A DNA stretch of 64,000 bases from Cymodocea nodosa (lineage: Eukaryota > Streptophyta > Magnoliopsida > Alismatales > Cymodoceaceae), in NCBI GenBank assembly GCA_036874045.1, contig JAZBRI010000011.1, forward strand, positions 14,340,001 through 14,404,000, read 5' to 3'. The position numbers and the translations under genes were made by a program. The notes under the pieces are model-generated. The model worked only from the letters and a program-made list of their open reading frames with translations. It had not been told where the DNA came from and did no database searches. Shown here one piece after another: positions 1 to 11,860 of the stretch. Each line of letters starts with the position of its first letter. Position 1 is the first letter of the stretch.

Positions 1-581
1 ATGGTAGCATTGATTTGCATCAAGTGTTGGTGATGACCAAGGATGCAGGATCACTGAATTCACATTGCAAAGCTGATAAATTCTAATTCTAATATGGTCA
101 GAAGAATTTAGCATGAAAAATTTGAACAATTAAGAATATAGAGTAGATACAAAAAAGTGAGCATAATTCCTATGAGAAATTTCAATAACAAAAATCAAGC
201 ACTTCACATTTGTCACCTTCTTAGTCTTTGATCTTACTGTTAAATTACTCAAAAAGAATTTCAAAGGATTGTAGTCTGCATAATTATTATGTATTTATTG
301 TTCCAAATGGTATTTTAGTCTTTAGAAATATGAAATTTTATCATGCAATTTTATGTTAACTTGCACCACTTTGTTTCAATTTTATTCTAAATTTTCAAGT
401 CAAATTCTTAATTTCATGTAGCCTGAAACTTTATTGATCTTATTACGTTCCTGCCAATGTCTCAAAATACTTAAATCGAAGGAAGAACAAGAGTTCTACA
501 TGGCACTATAATTATGACCCATGATCATTTGTAAAAAAAATTGAACAGTAGGAATTAAGCTAGGTAGATAAGAAGGAGGAC

Positions 582-3500
582 CTTTAAAGAAGCTAGTTCT
601 TTCAAACCTTGCTCAACTGAAAGCATGTTTTCAATGTTGCCCTCTCCAGTGGCATCACCCGATTCACCCATAAGCTTATTTCCCTCAAGATTTTTATCAC
701 CTTTTCATTATCAAAAAAAAATTGGAAATAATGAAACACACAAAAAATTGAGGCCCCAGAAGTAGATTAGTACTTCAATCCCACTTGACAGCAGTAAAAA
801 GAAATAGCTCTGTACCATATAAGCATGAAGATAATCACCTCCATATCGAGGACCTTCCTTGGCCTTTTCACCCGTAGAAATGACAATTTCAAATGGAAGA
901 GGAGCAAATGAGGACCAGTATTCATGTTTAGTCACAGCGATATCGGGATAGACACCTTAAAGTGCAAAAGTATTTATCAGGCTAATCAAGCAGAAGTCCA
1001 AAAATACATCCAGCAGTATATTGTTTACAAAGGCAACGAAATTTACACATTTTGAATAAATGTTGGAGTTATTCTTCTCATACTCACATGTTGGAGTTGT
1101 GCTAATTTGAAGTAGTTGGTATATGCAATAGAACACAATATAAACAGTTTGCAACCATTTGGATGACAGCTAGAATTGGACATAATGTTGATGGATACTT
1201 TGAGATAAAATGGATTTAAAGTATTTAAAAATCTGGTATTCTATATATAGTGGTGGGGACTGCTACATGAACCAATGACATTTACACATGTATTGAAACA
1301 CACTGCTTCCATAAGAGCACAAGCTAAGGAAGAGCAAGCAAATCAGACTGCAATTTCCATACAAAAGGAATAAAGATGGAATACCATAAGAGAAGTTTAT
1401 TACACAATCCTCATCTCTATAATTGTATACATGTCTTGCTGATTTCACTTCAATACAGGTTCCCTTTTGGTTAGCATCAGAGTGAGGATACGGTAGCAAG
1501 ATTTGATAGGATTCCCAAATCCAAGAAGTTCATAGCTTTCTTTGAAAGTATAAGGGTTCGTGCATGTGTAGTCCCCCTCCCCAAAACCATTTGCCTGCCT
1601 CACTAATCATCCCTGCCACAAAATGTTTCTTGCAACTTTACTTGAAACTGGTGTTTTCTCATCAAGCACCTTACCTGATAGACCCTAGTACCTAAGTTGA
1701 ACGAGGGAATCAAAACAGTCTAAAGTGGAGTGTTTGATACGGTTATTTCTTTGTCAAAAAATTGATCAATAAGGTATATTACGAAATGGAATTAGTTACA
1801 ATCTTAAATGCAAGACTATAAGATTGGTGGATGAATGTCAATATGATGGATCAAGACATAGATGCACACACCCATGACTTTGTGAGTGATCAAAGTGCCA
1901 AGGCTCATAAGTGCCCTTCTATAACAGCATAATCGAGGATAAAGAATGAGCTTGCAAGGTGCAACCACAACTACTACACCATTCAAACAAAAAATAGATA
2001 ACCATACACAAAATTTCTTCTGTTTATATGCAACTTTTTGCTAAATACTTAATCTTGCTATCATTTTTATTCAAATGAAATGATGTAATTTGCATTGTTA
2101 CATGTCATGATTAGATGTTTTCCTTATCCCTAGGTACATGTATATGATAAGTTCAAAGAAGTTCAAATTGAACAGGGCCATATAATACATCCACTGGTAC
2201 AGGAATAAAAGGAAGGAAAAATATTACCAAGATGGAGAGCCAATCCCCAGTAACGAGCAAGCCAACATCTTTTCAGAACAACCTCCTCCTAAAAATTGTA
2301 ATATTAAGTACAATTTTTTCTATCATATAATAGAATATGAATAAAATGTCTATAATAAAAGAAAGAATGCACACCATTTCTTCTTGAGTTAAGATCGTTC
2401 TATGTGTCACATAAGATAGGGATTTTGCTTCAGATTCAGCTATATGGAACCTTTTAATAAGATTTGCGGATTCTTCCTTTGCAGACTGTGAAAGTGAAAA
2501 CCGAACAATAGATAATAAAGAAAGTTTAAAAAACTGTGTTCAACATGTATTATATAAATATATTATACATGTAAGAACAAATACATAGATTGAAGTTAAA
2601 TGAATCTCACTAACAAAGATAGAATCTAATCTCTATAATAAAGAGAATACAAGGAAAAGATAAATACAATACTAACAATGTGGGACTAAGCCTACTACAC
2701 ACATATAACCATAACACATTAATATACTCTAATACTTCTCTCAAGCTAAAGTATCCAACTTGCAATAAATTTAAAAAGTCAACAAACTTAAACATAACTG
2801 AGAAGAATGGATGCATAAAGAAACATAAAAACTAATTACTGTAACAATAATAACAGAAAAAGACAATAATTATTATAATAGAAGTAACAGTGGCAGGAAT
2901 AATTTGAGATAAATCTACGAAGAATTATATCTTAGATAGTTGTAGATTAACCATCAAATGACATAATCCAACACAATAAAACAAACAGATAAATGTGATC
3001 CCTCAAGAAGTAAAGACAAGTAGATGTGATCTACCCTTGGAATTTTTTATTTCTACCATTTTTTAGAACACATGCAGTTTACAACACTTCCTTTCCCTTC
3101 TTCATTTTCTTCCCCCCCATTGAAAACTCTAATGGGTTTGACTGTGATGAGGAGAATAATCATTTGGTGAGGAGGACGGGTGATAGCTGGTGCAAAACGT
3201 TTGGTTTGGAAGTGGCAGTGCAATGTGGGAGCAAGACAGGTGTGGGCATCAATTGTGCAGCACAAAGGATTAGCACTGGAGGTGGCAACAACAATAAGGC
3301 TAGAGAAGCACTATGTCAGCTGCAACACGGAGAGTCTAGTGACCTAATTGTGGCAACTGGGAAGAGAGACAATGGCCTAGAGCTGCACCCTGGAGGTTGG
3401 ATGTTGGGTTGCTAGTGGTTGGGAAGAGAATAGTGGCTAAGATTACCTCCTCCCCCTCTATATCTTTCTCTAGACAACTTTCAAAACGTAAGCTTCTGTA

Positions 3501-6500
3501 TGATGTGAGAATAATAGGTAGAAGTTGAATGAATCTCACTAACAAAAATAAAACTTTTATAGAGAAAGGTTACAATGAAAAGACAACTACAATACTAGCA
3601 ATGCAATACTACTCTCACTATACGCATATAATCCTAATGCATTAATATACTTGAGCAATATATAAAACAGAGAACAATTATTTACCCCCACTTCTTGTTG
3701 AAGAGCCAACACTCCATCATCTCTGTCTTTTTTTAATTGTGCAGCAGATTGGCGAGCAAGAGCCTCCTGGAGAATTACTATATGAGCAAGTTCAAAGGGC
3801 ACCAACCACCAACAATTATAAGATCCCTCTAGTTTCTACTGTACGTAATCTATACTGAATACAACAAAGAACCATGGCATTTCATTGAAATTTATTGTAA
3901 CAAGAATTAAATCCCTAATTAACAGAATTATATTATTTAGTCCAATTTTCTCAAGATTTCTTTATTCTAGAAAGCAATTATGTTATTTAATATGGGTGTG
4001 TCCTAATCATATTGTTGAAAAACACAAGAAATGGGGTGGAAGTTAATTGTATTGATAAGTAAACATAAGACCTTTATATATAGAGATTACATAGAGTGGT
4101 AAACACAAAATAAGTGATATGAAACTAAACTCACTTACAGCATAATACTAAACTAATTCATATACTCTAACACTTCTCCTCAAGTTGAAGCATCCAACTT
4201 GTAATAGACTCATACATAAGCAAACTAGGACAAAATAAACAAGAAAATACATAGCAGACAAAAATAACTAGAAGTGGAAATAATATTATGCAAGCAACAA
4301 AAACAGTCAAACATTAGTTGACCACACTAAAATAGGTGTAAATACTAATATGTTGTTGACATGTAAATACTAATATGTTGTTGACATCATTAGACTCAAT
4401 CAACATCCATAAACCCAGTGTAAGTATGGATTGTAACTAGTATTATCAATCTTTCAGTAAAAGTATGGATTGTTAATTTGAGGTATTCCGCAAATCCCAG
4501 TGAATTGTTAAATTGAGGTATTCCACAAACCCTAGTGGATTGTTAACTTGAAATATTTACAAATCTCATGGAGAATATATAACTTTGACAGAGCAACACT
4601 GTTACAATGTCAATACTCACACAAGAAAAACATAACTAATTTAATTGGAGATTGACAATGAAGTGTTAAACCCTTTTTTCTTGGTCTTCTTTTCCTTCTC
4701 CTTGTTTTTTTTTTGAACTTCCACCTTTTTTTCCTTTTTTCCCATTTCTTCCTCTCTCTCCTTTGTGCCCTTCTTCCCTTTTCTTTTCTTTTCTTCCCTT
4801 TTTCTTTTCTTTTCTTATCTTCTCCTTCTCCCAATTCTTCTTCTATGAGTGTCCATCTCACATTTGCATCCCTAATGGGTGCAAGCAGTGTCGTACAAAC
4901 ATCTACATGTGGAGATTGTGTGAAAGAGAAAGACACAAGGGGAGAAGACACGAGAAGGGCAGAGCAACAGTGGTGATGGCAAGGAGAGGTTTTCTGGAAG
5001 TTAGCAGTAGGCTGCAGGGAGCTCGCTCTATGCAAAGAAGTCGTTTGATGTTGGGTCCTTGCTTATGCTTAGAGGAGGTGGGCGAGGGGGAATCTGGGGT
5101 GTAAGGTTTAAGCTTAGGTTTTTAGAGGTGAGGTTGTGCTGTGATTTGAAGAGCCAAGGGATGTTGTCAAAGTAGCCTCGTGGGTTAGTAGAAAACAAAG
5201 ATGAGGGAGAAAAGGCTTGATTGTGGTGATCACATGGCCATTTCCAATAGAAGAAGTGTGGTCACATTTCAGAGGAGGATAAGGGGAGAGAACAAGAGGG
5301 GCATCGCAAGGAAGTTTGAATCTTCATAGGGAGAAAAGTGCTTGGTGGCAATAAGTGGTGATGATAGTCAGGAGGAGGAAGATGGGTAAGGTTTTCCTCC
5401 TCCTTACCTAAATCTCAAACCTTATGCTCCAATACCTTATTGAAAAATACAAGAAATAGGGTGAAAGTTGATTGGATTCATAAGCAAACATAAGGTCACT
5501 ATATATAGAGACTACATAGAGTGGATAAACACAAAAGAAGCAATGTACAACTAAACCACTTACAACATAACACTAGACTAACTCATATACTCTAACACAT
5601 ATAAAAGCAAAACCACCTCCACTGAATTATATTTTGAGATTTGTCAAATAAATAAACAATCATGTCAAAATATCTCCACATGTGTACCACAAATTCCATA
5701 TTTATGACAGTGATTACTTAGGAAAAGATGTTTGTCTTTGAATGCAATGATAGACATTCAAAAAGATTAGTTAAATAAGAAATTCACAAAATAACTATGA
5801 TCTTTAAACAGAAGTTGGAGCCATGATCTATGAAAATGTATTAATAGAATTGGCAATCCAAAATAAATTCCATTTATTTCATTGGCATGTTGCCTAATGA
5901 AAGGAATTACCTCTCTTTGACGTAAAGCTTCTTCCCTCCTGCATATTACTCCAAGCATGTTATCACAAACATAAGAGGAAAAAGAAGCATGCTTTTTTAG
6001 AAAACATTGAATTACCTACTAAGTAACTTCGCTTCAAGTGATACCCCTTCTTCAAGAGCAGCAACCTATGACAAACCAGTTGTGAAAAGTGGAAAATTGA
6101 AGAAATTATATAGTTAAGCACAACAGAAATCCATTAGAATCTAAAGTCATCCATAAGAAAAAAAACATGATTCAATGTGTCATTTGAGAACTGACCACAT
6201 GTTATTTGTCCTATTGTGATGCTTTTCATTTGTAGACAATACAAGTCCTCAAGCATGCTAAGTACATAAGTTAATAGATTGGATTCTAGAAACAGACATT
6301 TATGTATCATAGTTGATATTGATAAATGATAAGTGGAAACATGTTAGAGTAAATAATGTATTAGGATTATGTGTGTGTAGTGGGTTTAGTCCCACCTTGC
6401 TAGTGTTATGATGATCAAGCCATTATAACCTTTATATATAGAAGTATTACATTTACAAATATCAATCTAGACATGTTAATTGGGTTGAGACAAAGCAAGC

Positions 6501-9500
6501 CGGTATGGCCTGACACAATTTGATTGTGCCATAGACTAACATGACCCAAATTTCGAGGCTGTGTTGAGCTACCATGTTGGAAGATTGGATCAAGCTAACA
6601 TGGCCTGATTTGGGCACACAAGCCAACATGACCAGAAATGTGTCATGTCGGCATGGCCCAATTTGTTTGGGTTGGCCATTGCCATGGTCATGGGTTAGCA
6701 AGCAAGCCATTTTGTTGGGAAAAAAAATCAACACATATCCAAGACTCAAACTTACAACTTCTAAGTTGTGTAATTGCTTATCTAAGTCCAATGGCCCAAA
6801 ATATTAATTCACTACCACCGACAACACCTCCCCTCCACCCTGCTGCTGCCTCCAATCACACCACCAACCAGGTCATCCAAAGCCTCTGCTGCCACCGATT
6901 TTGGGTGAAGTTTGAAGACCTCCTCATTTTAAATGTAGCACAATTTCAACCATTTACACCACTGGATTGATTAAATGCTTACCTGTTTCTTGAGTTGACG
7001 AGCTCTAGCTTCTGCCTTTTGGTATCTTTCTTCTGCGAGATGAAGCTAGAGCAAAATTTCCAAACATCATTTTTGACAAGCAAAAGTGAAAAATGAGAAC
7101 TAGATGATCATTTATCCTTTAAGATATATTACCTTGTCAAGAATATTATCTTTCTCATCCTGTAGCATATCAAGCTGCATATTGAATAGAATTCAATTAA
7201 CTATAGAATATTTTATCGAAAATTTGAAAATTTTCAGTCACGCATGATGTTAGAAATGGCAAAAGTGACCTATAGTGAGTTTCTTGGACACCAAATTAAA
7301 AATTAATACCTGGTCTTGAAGATCAGAGGTATCCTGTGTATTTGTCGTATCTCTATACTTTTTGAAATCTTCAAAAAACCTGTACAAAATTTAATCAACT
7401 AATATTTGATGACCAGTCTAATGAGTGCATGTTTATTTCAGTAAATTATATTTCTAATTGCATAATTTTCTGGGAATTTTCAGTTTAATAAGGTGTAAAA
7501 TTGATCCAAATCTGTATCTAGCCTGCAAGGATTATTTAGGGCAAAAGAATCCAACAATTATCTAACATGTGAGAAATCTACTAATATGCATGCTTCTGAA
7601 TCCAGCATATGGATATGTGGTCAATGGATGAACAGAGGTTTCAATATGAGCCCCACCAAACAATCATTTTTCCTTCTCAGATGTCAGATACCAAAATATC
7701 AAACTTCCTCAAAATCATGGGTTAATATGGCTAGAATTAGGCAAGTCACATTCTGATTCCAGCCAGAGTCTACCTTGTGTTTGGTTCTGAGATGATACCC
7801 GGATTATTACCCACATAAAATATATTAAGCAAATGATAATCTAGAGGTCAGATACCAAATATGGCTAGAATTTGGTATTAGGCAAATGAGAATCCACACG
7901 AGCCACACCAAACAAGCATTTTTCCTTCTCAGAGGTCAGATGCCAAAATATCAAACTTCCTCAACATCATGGGTTAATATGACTAAAATCGTGCAAGTCA
8001 CATTCTGATTCCAGCCAGAATCTACCTTGTGTTTGATCAAACTTGTACCAAAATATGATATTTTTTTCCTTTTTTGTCAAACCAAAGTTTAACACAAAAT
8101 GAAAGTTGAATTCCATGACTTTGGCATAATGGTAAGGCTGCCACAATGGCATACAAATCACAGGGTTCCTATGGAAACAGTCTTTTAGTGTAAAAGAAAA
8201 TTAGCATATGTGTGAATCATAACATGAACTCCATGTTTAGTGGAAGTCCAATGCATAGGTTTTCCCATTTATTTGTAGTTAAACTCCACTTAATAGGAAT
8301 GAATCATAGGAAATTCATACAAGCAAAAATGATGATGTTAATGTAAATCTACCTATATGTTACACGAATTCAAGAAATTGAAGAATCTCGTATTTCTGTA
8401 CAACCAAGTATATGATATTTTAAGTCCTCTTATAGCATTTATTTCTTTTGAAAGAGATGTGAGCTGCAAATGCCAATTATGAAAGCTGATGTCTTGGAGA
8501 AGATGGCAAAATTTATATTTATAACTTAGAAACTATGATGGATAATGCACACAGAATAAAGAACACATCAAAGAAGACATAGAGTTACAAATATGAATAA
8601 GGATTACAACGACAAGCCAATCAATATCATGCAGAATCCATCATACGAATCATTTCTACCTGTTTATTTCTATCTAGTGCTGTATTCACTGTTAGATTTT
8701 TTGAAAAGCGACTAGGATGGCTCTCATTAATAATAAAGATCACTCTGCATGATGAAAGATTAATAGGCAACACTGTTAGATTTTGTAAAATCTCATTTTA
8801 CTCTTTATAACCACAAATTTTGGTATTCCACTGCATTTTTTTGTTTATTCGAATTTTACAAAATAAAAAGGACAAGCACAGTGTAAGAGGCTCACACAAA
8901 CTTTGAAGAGTCCAATTGTATAATATTTTACAAGATGAATCACATAATTCAATGATCACGGGAGCTTTATAAAGCTTTATTATTTTTCATAAGGTATCAT
9001 TTTAAATAAGGGGAGCCAAAACTTCTCTCTTTTATGGATACACAGTAGATTCTGCTGTTGGTATCCTAGAAATAGGAGATTGCAATTAGACTGGTAATCT
9101 ACCTCACAGCAATCTATGCAGAACACATGAAACGAAAGGATATCATCTCCATGGAAAATATCATCCATACTAAATGCTAGAAAAAGTCAGTTGTTCTCCC
9201 TCGGTTTGAATTTATCAATGCAAAAGCAAGTGTTAAGTATTGCAATAAATACTTACATCAGATTTAGAGTTGTAAGTAGTTCAGGTATGATCCGCTAACA
9301 CAATTGAACATGACCTGTTCAAAACAGGCAAGGGTAGTAATATTTTCTACCTATGACCCATTAAACACAAGTCAAGCTATTTATTCTGCCCACAAATGGT
9401 AGTAGGTAGTTACTCGATCCATTTCTTAATAAAAAAGGACAAGGATAGACCTTGAATCCCTTCTAAACTGACCTATTTACACCCTTATCAATGCACCGCT

Positions 9501-11860
9501 TCAATCAATTCCCTTCCACAAAATAAGGGAATTTCCTCAGGATTACAACTTCCTTTTATAAACTGTGCTTCCGTGTTTCAATTATTATCATTGGAACTGT
9601 TTTGCAATGTAGAAATCATGCAACTTGCATGAAAGATCACTATTTTAGCTACTTGCCAGTTATTGTGATTAAACAGAAATTGTTATCTTTATAGATTTGT
9701 AGATGGGTCCTAGAGACATGCTCTTCAAAATTACTGACCGAGCACTATTTTGGTCAAATGTGCTAATTCATAATTCAGCAGCAGCCTTGGCAATAACAGA
9801 GCTATGAAAAAAATTTGGGAAAGACATCTGGCTCTAGCCACTTCATAACACCAACAATGAGCATGCCAATATGCAACCTCCCAAGCCAAAATCAATTGCT
9901 CGTGTACAACTTGAGAATGATGATGGTAGGATGAATCACAAAACACAATTGAGGCCTGAAGCAGCAAATGCATATGCCCGATCCATTTAAAGCATTTACC
10001 CTTTATGTTGTATGTTACCATGTAGATGTCTTAGTATGTCTAAACTCTGCATGCATGCATCCATACATATATACTTCCAATTTTGATAAAAAAATAATCA
10101 TTATTTTTCAAATAACAAACAAATATGCATGTCTGTTACCATCTAGAATTCAAAAAAGTATTTACCATGCATATAAAATAACATGTGAAGCACAATCAAC
10201 CAGACCTGTTGAACTACCAGAGAGAGAGAGAGATGTACCTGTCGTGCCTGGTCTTGTTGATTGTGGGCGGTCCTGCTGAAGGCTTCAAGGCTGTTCTACC
10301 TGGCTGTTGTACATGGTTACGAATTGAAAATTGTGATGGCCTTTCAACGGCCATAAAATTACTAGGTGAGGTATCTTCTGCAGTGTTTCTAGTTGTACGA
10401 ACAGACAATGATGATGACCTTTCAGAAGACGTGGAAGTAATGGATGAGGCATCTGAAGACTTCCGGCCTAACTAATTAATACAAGACAATGATGAATTAG
10501 CCAAGTGTTTTTGGTAGAACATTTATACTGAATTACCAACATAACCAGATTAGAAAATAAGTAATAGAAAAGTAATGAATGAACACTACAAATGTAGAAA
10601 AATAGAGACATGCGCTCAACATTAAGGAATGGTGTGAGATATGAACTAAAAAAATCAGCTCAATGTGCCTCTAGGAACATGTGCAATTTTTAAGCATTAC
10701 AAAGTATCTCCTCCCAAATGGTAACAAGATAGAACTAGCTCTTTAGGAAATATGAAGTTCTGGTTTCATGGATTAACTTTTATTATTGAACGTTAAGATA
10801 GAATGCTTCACCTATAATGAAAAAATTCAGTTGTACGAATAAATAGAAAGAATGTCTAGAGATTGAACTGACTCTTACATAATTGTTAATGATAAAGACA
10901 AAAACAGAACTTATTTTGACACCAAGAAGATTCGTTCATTTCGTTGGAATGATCACCAACTTCGCTTCTTGGTACTATCTCCAAAATTTCCAAAGTGATG
11001 AATCACTGAAGAACGTTTTTGAACTTGGTTTCGATGATTAACCTACACAGACCTTAGTCATCGGAATCGGAGTTATCGACTCGACCAAGTAATGAACTTC
11101 CTCCCGCTCTATAAGGTTGACGATCGCGAAATGATCCAAGCATAAAAGACTTCAATACATCAATCAACGACAAACATCAACCCCAAAACACTCGTTTCTT
11201 GCCAAAGCGTCCATCCAAACCCAAACGACAGTGTAAACGATAAACTGATACCAATCCAAACAGAAATATGTATGCATATATGGATACGTTAAATTTTAGT
11301 AAATTTACCGCGGGCAACCCATTTGTGTTCTCTTCGGCACCGCTACCAGAAAAAGGAGAAGTCGCACTAGCAACAGCAGGAGAAGTCGCACGAGCAACAG
11401 CGGGAGAAGGCGCACGAGCAACGGCGGAGGGAGTAGGCGCATGAGCACCAGCAGGGGGAGTAGGCGCATGAGCACCAGCAGAGGGAGTAGGCGCATGAGC
11501 ACCAGCAGAGGGAGTAGGCGCATGAGCACCAGCAGCCCGGCGCCCATTACTTTTAGCCAATACTCTCCTCCGCTCAACCCTAGGCCTGACAACACCCGCA
11601 CCCACGCCGATCCCTCCACGCCCCGTATCATCCTCCTCCTCCAAATCATCATCTGCAGCGGTATGCATCATGATGTTCGCCAGCCTCGCCGCGGCAGCCT
11701 TGGTGGCCTCATTCTGCGCCCTCCTGATCGTCGACATGCCTCCCACCGCAGCGTAACGGGGGTGCCCAGGCGACATGGTGGGCGACGACGACTCCGTGCT
11801 GTTCGATCCCTCGCTTATTTGGCGCACGTGCGCCGGACTCCTCGTCCTCCTCCGGTCCAT
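582..11860 (-). CDS. SCD2: SCD2-like coiled-coil protein, 3' end beyond window
   Basis: Exons, in transcript order: 11309-11860, 10239-10471, 7310-7379, 7133-7174, 6983-7045, 6016-6065, 5911-5938, 3686-3766, 2375-2485, 2228-2288, 839-955, 582-700. All have AG/GT borders and together give 1527 nt, 509 codons in one frame. Arabidopsis SCD2 works with the DENN protein SCD1 and RABE1 GTPases in exocytosis, endocytosis and cytokinesis. Family signatures: the start MDRRRTRSP, residues 36-60 rich in Ala before an acidic patch, a coiled coil at about 280-405 ([22 protein letters not shown]), then [15 protein letters not shown] and [15 protein letters not shown] chose the start at 11860 because family members begin MDRR; an upstream ATG at 11893 adds 11 residues. 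The last exon ends ELASLK at a GT donor. The C-terminal part (another roughly 150 residues in relatives) is not in the window, and no exon was found in 1-581. Exon 1 carries a coding minisatellite. Confidence 0.93.
2570..3660 (-). mobile_element. Short non-autonomous LTR element in SCD2 intron (copy B)
   Basis: Two direct repeats of about 160 bp, 2570-2734 and 3501-3660, share the core AATCTCACTAACAAA and an end ATTAATATAC. A pyrimidine run CTTCTCTCAAGC follows the left repeat at 2735; read on the minus strand it is a polypurine tract next to the 3' LTR. The roughly 770-bp interior has no recognisable gag or pol. Borders are approximate and I see no clean target duplication. The element fills most of the intron and ends 25 bp from exon 3686-3766. 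Confidence 0.65.
4008..4012. repeat. Target-site duplication CATAT, left copy
   Basis: It matches 5598-5602 exactly and abuts the LTR at 4013, which fixes the borders of the element. Confidence 0.85.
4013..5597 (-). mobile_element. Complete TRIM/LARD-like LTR element in SCD2 intron (copy A)
   Basis: The LTRs are 4013-4172 and 5438-5597, both 160 bp, similar along their length and in the same orientation. CATAT flanks the element on both sides (4008-4012 and 5598-5602), a perfect 5-bp target duplication. Read on the minus strand the LTR is TGTTAGAG...CA with a TATA box (CTATATATAAAGG). A degenerate initiator-Met tRNA primer site (AGGTATTGGAGC against TGGTATCAGAGC) lies at 5426-5437, and a polypurine tract at 4173-4182. 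The 1265-bp interior holds no RT or integrase, so it is non-autonomous. Confidence 0.85.
5598..5602. repeat. Target-site duplication CATAT, right copy
   Basis: It matches 4008-4012 and directly follows the LTR end at 5597. Confidence 0.85.
6342..6473 (+). mobile_element. Solo LTR related to copy B, in SCD2 intron
   Basis: It begins TGTTAGAGTA, carries GTGTGTGTAGTGGGTTTAG and a TATA-like TTTATATATAG, and ends ...TAGACA. Read on the opposite strand, the LTR at 2570-2734 shows the same order of blocks (TTAGAGTATATTAATG, GTGTGTAGTAGGCTTAGTC). No second LTR or interior follows, so this looks like a solo LTR left by recombination. Confidence 0.6.
7649..8035. repeat. Direct duplication of about 140 bp, 252 bp apart, in SCD2 intron
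   Basis: The block from ccccaccaaacaa through the TTTTTCCTTCTCAG core to CTACCTTGTGTTTG (about 7649-7787) recurs at about 7900-8035 with roughly 10 percent difference. I do not recognise a transposon in it. It lies in the 2.9-kb intron between exons 10239-10471 and 7310-7379. Confidence 0.75.
11355..11537 (-). repeat. Coding minisatellite in SCD2 exon 1 (3 x 24 bp plus 4 x 27 bp)
   Basis: Four nearly identical 27-bp units start at 11430, 11457, 11484 and 11511 and encode GAHAPTPSA (one unit has P for S). Three 24-bp units start at 11355, 11379 and 11403 and encode variants of VARATSPA. All are in frame, so the repeat extends an Ala/Pro/Ser/Thr-rich disordered linker between the conserved N-terminus and the coiled coil. 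Confidence 0.9.

Noticed and set aside
293-299. Possible CRISPR, operon or bacterial features anywhere in the window
   Set aside because: The genome is plant nuclear; no spaced palindromic repeats, ribosome binding sites or operon spacing are seen.
711-935. 74-codon minus frame starting at an internal Met
   Set aside because: It is not a separate gene: its first part is SCD2 exon 839-955 and the rest reads into the intron.
3026-3415. 129-codon plus frame
   Set aside because: It lies inside the interior of a short LTR element and has no family likeness.
4610-5104. Overlapping frames on both strands, one Lys/Arg/Glu-rich
   Set aside because: Low-complexity pyrimidine/purine tract inside the non-autonomous element at 4013-5597; no conserved domain.
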